Shown: positions 42,063 to 48,308 of the stretch, piece after piece
Numbering within the stretch: the first letter of the stretch is position 1
Layout of the letters: the number at the start of each line of letters is the position of its first letter
NCBI GenBank assembly: GCA_947626115.1
Contig: CANQQX010000007.1
Location: forward strand, 1 to 48,308
Origin: an uncultured Bacilli bacterium
GTDB taxonomy: Bacteria > Bacillota_I > Bacilli_A > RF39 > UBA660
Length of the DNA: 48,308 bases
Direction of reading: 5' to 3'
Notes under the pieces: generated by a model
The model's input: only the letters and a program-made list of their open reading frames with translations
The model's database searches: none
Told to the model about the DNA's origin: nothing
Program-made: the position numbers and the translations under genes

Positions 42063-43427
42063 TTAATATTCACAGTTTCCTGGTGTTCTTGGATATGGAA
42101 TAACATCACGAATATTATCTACGCCAGTAAGATAGATAAGTAATCTTTCAAAGCCCATACCAAAACCGGAATGAACACATCCCCCAAATTTTCTTAAATT
42201 TAGATACCAATTCATGCTTTCCGTTTCCATACCAAGTTCTTTCATTCTGTTTAGTAATTTATCATAACTTTCTTCTCTTTGAGAGCCGCCCATTAACTCT
42301 CCAGCACCTGGAACTTCTAGATCAACAGCGGCAACCGTTTTACCATCTTCGTTTTGTTTCATATAGAAAGCTTTAATATCTTTTGGCCAATTTTTAATAA
42401 ATACTGGTCCATTAAAGTATTCCGTAATATATTTTTCATGTTCTTTAGCAATATCTTCACCATATTCAGGTGTAAATTCCCATTTAACTGGTGCTTCTTT
42501 TAATATTTTAATAACTTCTTCATGATCAATTCTTGTAAATTTACTATTTATAAGTTTCGTAAGTTTTTCTTTTAAACCATTTTCGACAAATTTATCAAAG
42601 AAATCAATCTCTTTTGGGGCATTATCTAAGACATATTTAACGACATATTTAAGCATATCTTCCATAATATCCATATCACCATCTAAATCACAAAAAGCAA
42701 TTTCTGGTTCAATCATCCAAAATTCAGAAGCATGTACTTTCGTATTAGAGTTTTCTGCTCTAAAAGTTGGTCCAAAAGTATATGTCTTTTTATAAGCTAG
42801 AGCAAAAGTTTCAGCTTCTAATTGGCCACTTACAGTAAGACCAGTTAATTTACCGTAAAAATCTTTACTATAATCTACTTCGCCTTTTATTTTATCAAGT
42901 GGTAGTGTCGTTACTTGGAACATTTCCCCAGCCCCTTCACAATCAGATGCGGTAATTATTGGGGCATGAAAATAAACATATCCTCTTTCTTGAAAATATT
43001 TATGAATTGCATAAGCGGCAATACTTCTAACTCTAAATACTGCTTGGAATAGATTAGTTCTTGGACGAAGGTATGCTTGCTCTCTTAAAAATTCTCTTGT
43101 ATGTCTTTTAGGTTGAATCGGATAATCTTCGGGACAATCTCCTAAAAGCTCAATTTTATTGGCTTGCATTTCAATATCTTGATTACCTTTAGATTCAACT
43201 ATTTTACCAGTAACTGATATAGCACAACCTACAAGTAACTTCTTTATCTCATTAAAATTACTTAATTTTTCATCATAAACAACTTGTAAGTGTTCTTGAC
43301 AAGTACCATCAGAAAAATCGATAAAGCCAAATGTTTTTTGATCACGATGATTTCTAATCCAACCACAAATAGTAACTTCTTTATCTAAATAATTTTTAGT
43401 ATCTTTAAATAAATCTTTTAAATCCAT
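42063..43427 (-). CDS. asnS: Asparaginyl-tRNA synthetase
   Basis: A 454-residue class IIb synthetase. The N-terminal OB-fold has VTICGWIRNHRDQKTFGFIDFSDGT near 20. Class II motif 2 is FRAENSNTKVHASEFWMIEPE near 225, and motif 3 is GFGMGFERLLIYLTG near 420. PRTPGNCEY at the end is typical AsnRS. Because this enzyme charges Asn-tRNA directly, and aspS is also present, GatCAB is probably needed mainly for Gln-tRNA. The ribosome site is GGAGAATAAAAG. It lies between aspS and gatC in one operon. Confidence 0.97.
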   Translation of the reverse strand: MDLKDLFKDTKNYLDKEVTICGWIRNHRDQKTFGFIDFSDGTCQEHLQVVYDEKLSNFNEIKKLLVGCAISVTGKIVESKGNQDIEMQANKIELLGDCPEDYPIQPKRHTREFLREQAYLRPRTNLFQAVFRVRSIAAYAIHKYFQERGYVYFHAPIITASDCEGAGEMFQVTTLPLDKIKGEVDYSKDFYGKLTGLTVSGQLEAETFALAYKKTYTFGPTFRAENSNTKVHASEFWMIEPEIAFCDLDGDMDIMEDMLKYVVKYVLDNAPKEIDFFDKFVENGLKEKLTKLINSKFTRIDHEEVIKILKEAPVKWEFTPEYGEDIAKEHEKYITEYFNGPVFIKNWPKDIKAFYMKQNEDGKTVAAVDLEVPGAGELMGGSQREESYDKLLNRMKELGMETESMNWYLNLRKFGGCVHSGFGMGFERLLIYLTGVDNIRDVIPYPRTPGNCEY

Positions 43428-43440
43428 CTTTTATTCTCCT

Positions 43441-45168
43441 TTAATCTCTTACTTTTATATGCAATTCTCTTAATTGTTTTTCATCAAGCTCGTTAGGGCT
43501 TCCCATAAGTAAATCCATGCCTGATACATTAGGTGGGAATACTTGAACTTCTCTTAGATTTTCTTCATCAGTTAAAAGCATTACAATCCGATCAATTCCA
43601 GGTGCCATCCCCGCATGAGGAGGGGCTCCAAATTGGAAGGCCGTATACAAACTTCTAAATTTATTTTTGATAACCTCTTCATCATAACCGGCAATGGCAA
43701 ATGCTTTTTTCATAATTTCAATATCATGATTACGAACTGCTCCTGAAGCCATTTCATTACCATTACAAACAAAATCATATTGATAGGCAACAATATTTTC
43801 AATATCGTCACTTTCTAGAGCATCAAGCCCACCTTTTGGCATACTAAATGGATTATGACCGAAATCCCATTTTTTATCTTCTTCATTATATTCATACATT
43901 GGAAAATCATTAATAATACAAAATTCAAATTTATTATGATCAATTAAATCTAATTCTACTCCTAGTTTTGTTCTTAAAATACCGGCAAGTTTAGCTGACT
44001 CTTTTAAACCTGCAATAACAAATACAACATTACCTACTTTTAAATCTAATTTAGTTTTTAAATCATTTATCTCTTCTTCTGATAAAAATTTAGTAATAGT
44101 AGATTTTATTTCATTTTCTTCTACTTTAAGATAGGCAAGACCACCGGCTCCTTTTTCTTTCATAAATTCTTCTAATTTTTTATACCAAGAATTTGGTTTA
44201 TCACAAGTATCTACTTTAATAGCTAAAACATTTTTATCTTTAAAACCATTAAATGCAGTATTCTTAAATATTTCGGTAATATTTTCAATTATTAATGGGT
44301 TGCGTAAGTCTGGTTTATCGGTACCATATTTAGCCATAGCTTCTCTGTAAGGTATTCTTCTAAATGGTGGTTTAGATACTTCTTTTTCAGTAAAGTTTTT
44401 AAATGTATCATAGAATACTTTTTCACCCACCGCATAAACATCTTCTTCAGTGGCAAAACTCATTTCTAAGTCAAGTTGGTAGAATTCTAAAGTACGATCA
44501 GCCCGGCAATCTTCATCACGAAAACATGGCGCAATTTGGAAATAACGATTAAAACCTGACACCATTAAAAGTTGTTTATATATTTGCGGTGCTTGTGGTA
44601 AGGCATAAAATTTACCTTTATAATTTCTAGATGGAATAACAAAATCTCTCGCCCCTTCTGGACTACTTGCCGTAATTATTGGGGTAGCAATCTCCGTAAA
44701 ATTTAATTCTTTCATTGTTTTTCTAATAAAATCAATAACTTTTACCCTAAATAAAATTTTATCATGTACTTCACTATTTCTTAAATCTAAATAACGATAT
44801 TTAAGTCTAGTTTCTTCTGATGCATCTTTACTTCTCGCTATTTCAAAAGGTAGAACATTACTACATTTACCTAATATTTCTAATTTTTCTAATACAATTT
44901 CTACTTCTCCTGTTTTCATATTAGGATTAATATCACTACGCATTCTAACAGTACCTGTAATACTTGCTGTACTTTCTCTTGTTACATCATTAAATAAATC
45001 GACATCTTCCGTAATAATTTGGACAATACCAGTTTCATCACGTAAAGTTACAAAAACTAAACTTCCTAGATTACGAATCGAATTAATCCAACCAGCAACT
45101 TTAATACTTTTACCAATATCTTCTTTAGATACTTCGCCACAATAACGATTACGATATATATTTTCCAT
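43441..45168 (-). CDS. aspS: Aspartyl-tRNA synthetase (bacterial type)
   Basis: A 575-residue class IIb synthetase with the bacterial GAD insertion domain (residues about 290-410), which distinguishes it from the shorter archaeal type. Visible parts are GWINSIRNLGSLVFVTLRDETG, QAPQIYKQLLMVSGFNRYFQIA, the motif 2 CFRDEDCRADRTLEFYQLD, and motif 3 GMAPGIDRIVMLLTD. The start is ATG 45168 (MENIYRNRYCG) with AGGAAGTG upstream, nine bases inside the ORF-track start. It follows hisS, the same order as in B. subtilis. Confidence 0.97.
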   Translation of the reverse strand: MENIYRNRYCGEVSKEDIGKSIKVAGWINSIRNLGSLVFVTLRDETGIVQIITEDVDLFNDVTRESTASITGTVRMRSDINPNMKTGEVEIVLEKLEILGKCSNVLPFEIARSKDASEETRLKYRYLDLRNSEVHDKILFRVKVIDFIRKTMKELNFTEIATPIITASSPEGARDFVIPSRNYKGKFYALPQAPQIYKQLLMVSGFNRYFQIAPCFRDEDCRADRTLEFYQLDLEMSFATEEDVYAVGEKVFYDTFKNFTEKEVSKPPFRRIPYREAMAKYGTDKPDLRNPLIIENITEIFKNTAFNGFKDKNVLAIKVDTCDKPNSWYKKLEEFMKEKGAGGLAYLKVEENEIKSTITKFLSEEEINDLKTKLDLKVGNVVFVIAGLKESAKLAGILRTKLGVELDLIDHNKFEFCIINDFPMYEYNEEDKKWDFGHNPFSMPKGGLDALESDDIENIVAYQYDFVCNGNEMASGAVRNHDIEIMKKAFAIAGYDEEVIKNKFRSLYTAFQFGAPPHAGMAPGIDRIVMLLTDEENLREVQVFPPNVSGMDLLMGSPNELDEKQLRELHIKVRD

Positions 45169-45180
45169 AAAAATCACTTC

Positions 45181-46443
45181 CTATAAATTTCCTATGATAT
45201 ATTCTACAACTTCAGATATATCAATTTTTTCTTCTTCTTTAGTTACATTATCTTTAACATTAACTAAACCTTTTTGTAAATCTTCATTATTTAATATAAT
45301 TAAATATTTGGCATTTAGTCTATCCGCTTGTTTAAATTGCCCTTTCAATCCTTTATTTAAATAATCAGTTTCACAGATAACTCCATTTAATCTTAAACTT
45401 TGAATTAGATCTAGGGCATATAATTTTTCTTCTTCAGAGACATACATAACATAACAATCAACTTCTCTTTTGATGTTTTTATATAAATCCATTTCTTTTA
45501 AAATATTAATAATCCGATCAATACCACAGGCAAATCCCATACCATATGATTCTGGTCCATCTAATTCTTTAATTAATTTATTATAACGGCCACCGGCTCC
45601 TAAAACACTTTGTCTCGTTTCATTATTATCTAGTGATACTACTTCAAATACTGTATGATCATAATAATCAAGACCTCTTACTATTTTTGGATTTACTTCA
45701 TAATCAATTTCTAATAAATCTAAATATTTTAAAACAGTATCAAATCTAACTTTAGCATCATTAGTTAAATAATCGATAGTTTTTGGTGCATTTTTTAATA
45801 CTTCACTATCTGCATCAACTTTACAATCAAGTATTCTTAAAGGATTAGTTTTAAATCTTTCCTTGCAATCTTCACATAATTCATCTAAATGTGGCTCAAT
45901 ATATTTAACTAAAGCATCACGATAATTATTTCTAGATTCTGCATCTCCCAAAGTATTAATATTTACTTGTAAATTATCAATATGTAATGCTTCAAGTATT
46001 TTATATTGTAAGCTAATTACTTCTGCATCAACTAATGGATCATTACTACCTAAAACTTCTACTCCAAATTGAGTAAATTCTCTAAGCCTTCCGGTTTGAG
46101 GTCTTTCATAACGATACATTGTGCCATTATAGTAATATTTTTTTACATCTGGTAAGGCATATTCTTTATCTTCAATAAAACTTCTTACTACTCCAGCCGT
46201 TCCTTCTGGTCTTAAAGTCATATTACGATTTCCTTTATCTAGAAAATCATAAGTTTCTTTTTTGACGATATCTGATGATTCTCCGACAGAGCGATGAAAT
46301 AATTCACTTGACTCAAATATAGGGGTTCTAATATACTCATAATTATAAGATGCCATAATGGTATTTACTAAATTACTGACATATTCGTATAATAATGCAT
46401 CACTACCCTTTACATCAATTGTTCCTTTTGGTTTACTTAACAT
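45181..46443 (-). CDS. hisS: Histidyl-tRNA synthetase
   Basis: A 420-residue class IIa synthetase. It begins KPKGTIDVKGSDA, has motif 1 YNYEYIRTPIFESSELFHRS, TLRPEGTAGVVRSFIE, motif 2 MYRYERPQTGRLREFTQFGVE near 115, and the HisRS-specific LVRGLDYYDHTVFEV counterpart (VRGLDYYDHTVFEVV) near 255. Motif 3 is GMGFACGIDRII near 315. It is the first gene of a seven-kilobase translation operon and is controlled by the T-box leader directly upstream. The ribosome site is AAGGAATTTAG. Confidence 0.97.
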   Translation of the reverse strand: MLSKPKGTIDVKGSDALLYEYVSNLVNTIMASYNYEYIRTPIFESSELFHRSVGESSDIVKKETYDFLDKGNRNMTLRPEGTAGVVRSFIEDKEYALPDVKKYYYNGTMYRYERPQTGRLREFTQFGVEVLGSNDPLVDAEVISLQYKILEALHIDNLQVNINTLGDAESRNNYRDALVKYIEPHLDELCEDCKERFKTNPLRILDCKVDADSEVLKNAPKTIDYLTNDAKVRFDTVLKYLDLLEIDYEVNPKIVRGLDYYDHTVFEVVSLDNNETRQSVLGAGGRYNKLIKELDGPESYGMGFACGIDRIINILKEMDLYKNIKREVDCYVMYVSEEEKLYALDLIQSLRLNGVICETDYLNKGLKGQFKQADRLNAKYLIILNNEDLQKGLVNVKDNVTKEEEKIDISEVVEYIIGNL

Positions 46444-46465
46444 CTAAATTCCTTCTTTCTTTTTT

Positions 46466-46668
46466 AAAAAAAGACCTAGAATCACATAAGGGCGAGAATA
46501 AATCCCACGGTACCACCTTACTTCTAGGTCTTTAATTTTTATCGCTATATGCGTTTCTACTAACTAAAAAGTGTCTTCATTTATTTATTTAATTTGACTT
46601 TCTCACCAACCGTCTTCGCTTTTAATTAAATTTAAATAAATTACTTGTCTTTCCAATAGAAAACTTAT
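46466..46668 (-). promoter_or_regulatory. T-box riboswitch controlling hisS-aspS-asnS-gatCAB
   Basis: On the minus strand the leader has the T-box sequence AAGGTGGTACCGTGGGA (46503-46520) and a terminator stem GACCTAGAA/TTCTAGGTC with a T-run (46466-46533). A stem I region upstream includes GACGGTTGGTGAGAA. A likely specifier CAC (His, 46571-46573) stands in AAGACACTT. A good promoter precedes it: TTGACT (46698-46703), 17-base spacer, TATGAT (46675-46680). Uncharged tRNA-His should stabilise the antiterminator and raise expression of the whole operon. Confidence 0.88.
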
Positions 46669-46725
46669 GTTTATATCATACTTTATTTTTATCTTTTAGT
46701 CAATAAATACTAAGATAATATTTAC

Positions 46726-47982
46726 TTATTTTTGTCTACTTTTAGCCAACATTTTGGCATTTTTATTTATAAAATAATCTTGCATCATATAATAATTTAA
46801 TATATAACTAGAATAAATAGTATTATTATCATATTCTTTTATACCAATTGCTAAATTTAATGCTCGTAATCCCTCATCGATTAAACCAACCCGAAAATAA
46901 GATTGAGCAAGTTTAGCAGCATCTATTTCTGATGGAATAATATATTTTAAGTGTTCTAAGGCATACTCAATATATGTAAAATTATCACCTTTAATATATG
47001 ATTCTCTTTTTAACTCAAAAATACTCTCATTGAATTCCATTAAAGGATTTCTACGCATATTTATAACTACTCGTTTCTCTTTACCACCTATTTCATATGC
47101 TGCTAAATTAGGTAAATAAAAAGCTAAATCTCGCATTTCTTTATTTATTTCTTTGCTTTCCGGATTTAATATGACAAATCCTTCTTTTTCTATTACATCT
47201 TCAACACTAATTAAAAAATCTAAAAACATATCTTTATCTAAATTTGTAGTTTTATTATCTTCATTAATCTTAGAAGGAGACATAGTTTGTTTTTCTTTTA
47301 TAATATTTTTTAAAACATCTAATATAATAGTTATTTCATAGTTATCTTCTTCCCTATAACTAACACCTTGATAATATGCTAATACTTGATCATAATTTTT
47401 GTGTTTTACTTGTTCTACTAAAGTATTATATTTATCATTTTCACCTTTTGTAAAATAATCTTTTTGTATATAATCTTGTAATAATAGATACAAAATATAT
47501 ATATTATTATAAGTAGGATAATTATTTACTAAATTACTAATATATACGTATATATTAGTGTAATCTTTTTCTTTAAAAAGATTACTCATTATTATATTAT
47601 TATTTTTTTTAACTCCTACTGCTAAATGTAATAAATTAAGGATAGCTCTTTTACATTCTGGCGAATAAGAAGTTTCCATATATTCATAATAAATATTAGT
47701 AGCTTTAAGAAAATTATGATACAAAACATTTTTAAGAAAATTTTTAGCTTCAGTTATACTTACATTTCTTACAGGCATTATTAAATCATAATTAAAAATA
47801 GTTCTAGTATAATCCAAGTATTTATCAGGTAACTTAGTTATACAACCCATAAGATATAAAAATAAATTTTTAACTCTTAAATATTTTGGATCTATAAAAA
47901 TTTTATCAATATAATTAAGTGCCCCGTTTATATCCTGAACTTCTAAGTAGTCATTAAATATTTTTAAATATTCTTCTAACAT
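46726..47982 (-). CDS. Hypothetical helical-repeat protein
   Basis: A 418-residue cytosolic protein I do not recognise. Helical repeats are suggested by LKIFNDYLEVQDINGALNYIDK at the start and LAQSYFRVGLIDEGLRALNLAIGI near the end, both TPR-like in spacing. The central part has a beta-containing insert (FVILNPESKEI, RVVINMRRNP). Preceded by AGGGGAGTTCC before ATG and expressed away from the T-box promoter region. A scaffold or protein-protein role is possible; there are no catalytic motifs that I can see. Confidence 0.65.
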   Translation of the reverse strand: MLEEYLKIFNDYLEVQDINGALNYIDKIFIDPKYLRVKNLFLYLMGCITKLPDKYLDYTRTIFNYDLIMPVRNVSITEAKNFLKNVLYHNFLKATNIYYEYMETSYSPECKRAILNLLHLAVGVKKNNNIIMSNLFKEKDYTNIYVYISNLVNNYPTYNNIYILYLLLQDYIQKDYFTKGENDKYNTLVEQVKHKNYDQVLAYYQGVSYREEDNYEITIILDVLKNIIKEKQTMSPSKINEDNKTTNLDKDMFLDFLISVEDVIEKEGFVILNPESKEINKEMRDLAFYLPNLAAYEIGGKEKRVVINMRRNPLMEFNESIFELKRESYIKGDNFTYIEYALEHLKYIIPSEIDAAKLAQSYFRVGLIDEGLRALNLAIGIKEYDNNTIYSSYILNYYMMQDYFINKNAKMLAKSRQK

Positions 47983-48128
47983 AGGAACTCCCCTTACAAA
48001 AAGCAGGGTAGTGTGAAAAGTTTGGACGCAGATTTTACATTTTTCTCCTATTTTACCTTGTTTTTTTCTATTTTTATTTCTCCCCTCTTTATTTTTGTAT
48101 GTTTTTTTACTATTTTCCTATTAAAAAA

Positions 48129-48171
48129 TGACATTACCATTTATAATATTTTTAGAACCGAGGTAATGTCA
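48129..48171 (+). repeat. Inverted repeat sequestering a ribosome site
   Basis: TGACATTACC (48129-48138) and GGTAATGTCA (48162-48171) are perfect 10-bp complements. The right arm contains the ribosome-site GAGGTAATG of the small frame at 48171, so the hairpin would hide it. Confidence 0.65.
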
Positions 48172-48296
48172 TGTCTAGAATTATATCAGTTTTTATTAAA
48201 ATTTTAAATACTTTTAATAAATTTATTTGGAAATTCTTACTTGGACAAGTAAAAGCAATTATTATAAAAGCAGTTGCATTTACTTGTCCAAAATAA
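48171..48296 (+). CDS. Possible 41-residue hydrophobic peptide
   Basis: ATG 48171 follows GAGGTAATGTC, and the frame runs 41 codons to TAA. The product (MSRIISVFIKILNTFNKFIWK and onward) is hydrophobic and basic, of the size and kind seen in type I toxins or membrane-active peptides. Its ribosome site is inside one perfect hairpin, and its 3' half is inside another, 13-bp inverted repeat. The frame could be accidental within a structured RNA or a short repeat element, so this is a tentative call. Confidence 0.35.
   Translation: MSRIISVFIKILNTFNKFIWKFLLGQVKAIIIKAVAFTCPK
48241..48291 (+). repeat. 13-bp inverted repeat near the right edge
   Basis: TTGGACAAGTAAA (48241-48253) and TTTACTTGTCCAA (48279-48291) are perfect complements, with an inner GCAA/TTGC pair inside. 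There is no T-run after it, so it is not an ordinary terminator. Confidence 0.6.
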
Positions 48297-48308
48297 ATTG
48301 CATTAAGT

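Noticed and set aside
48013-48207. 64-residue plus-strand ORF near the right edge
   Set aside because: Poly-Phe translation of a T-rich stretch without a ribosome site; the competing frame at 48171 is better supported.

Overview
The window looks like a chromosomal segment from an AT-rich, low-GC Gram-positive bacterium. It is probably one of the small-genome gut Bacilli close to the Mollicutes branch (RF39-like or Erysipelotrichia-like). The reasons are the very low GC outside a few patches, AGGAGG-type ribosome binding sites, ATG/GTG/TTG starts and UGA used as a stop (thyA ends in TGA overlapping the next ATG). Bacillus-like synteny blocks also occur: mreC-mreD ... spoIVFA-spoIVFB-rplU-prp-rpmA, a 6S RNA beside tcdA and rarA, and a T-box-led hisS-aspS. 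The lineage is inferred from gene content only.

Region by region. 1-1330 is the 5' part of an IS110-family element: a minus-strand transposase running off the left edge, and upstream of it a structured non-coding end that is a good bridge-RNA candidate. 1387-6598 is a thymidylate/one-carbon operon (folD, glyA, thyA, dfrA, pyrH, tmk, plus a GNAT gene). 6648-9336 carries queA and tgt for queuosine, separated by an unknown gene on the opposite strand. 9719-14456 is an envelope operon: phosphodiester glycosidase, membrane-anchored unknown, GT2-GtrA glycosyltransferase, PAP2 phosphatase, and a ZnuA-like lipoprotein that has lost its metal ligands. 14658-16394 and 29466-30881 (opposite strands) are paralogous surface proteins. 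Each is driven by a promoter with a G9 tract inside an exactly 17-bp spacer, and each ends in a GC-rich, highly divergent lectin-like segment. 16404-23764 holds membrane proteins, a regulator, a ZIP transporter, an Asn/Arg/Ser microprotein, a Xer recombinase, rarA and gpsA. 23751-29378 (minus) holds tcdA, 6S RNA, three small unknown genes, a HerA-type ATPase and a cadherin-like beta-sandwich protein. 31113-37608 holds trmB and the mre/spoIVF/ribosomal protein block, with two paralogous methyltransferase-like genes where minCD would sit in Bacillus. 37690-38096 holds two tandem near-identical small RNA genes, each with its own promoter and terminator, ending at the stop codon of a DUF3800 gene. 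38862-46443 is a translation operon (hisS, aspS, asnS, gatC, gatA, gatB) under a T-box with a probable His specifier. The right edge carries a helical unknown protein and a small hairpin-flanked reading frame.

The strongest candidates for something undescribed are (i) the pair of poly-G-switched surface genes with hypervariable 3' ends, (ii) the twin small RNAs beside DUF3800, and (iii) the IS110 bridge RNA. No reverse transcriptase, CRISPR array, tRNA or rRNA was seen in the window.
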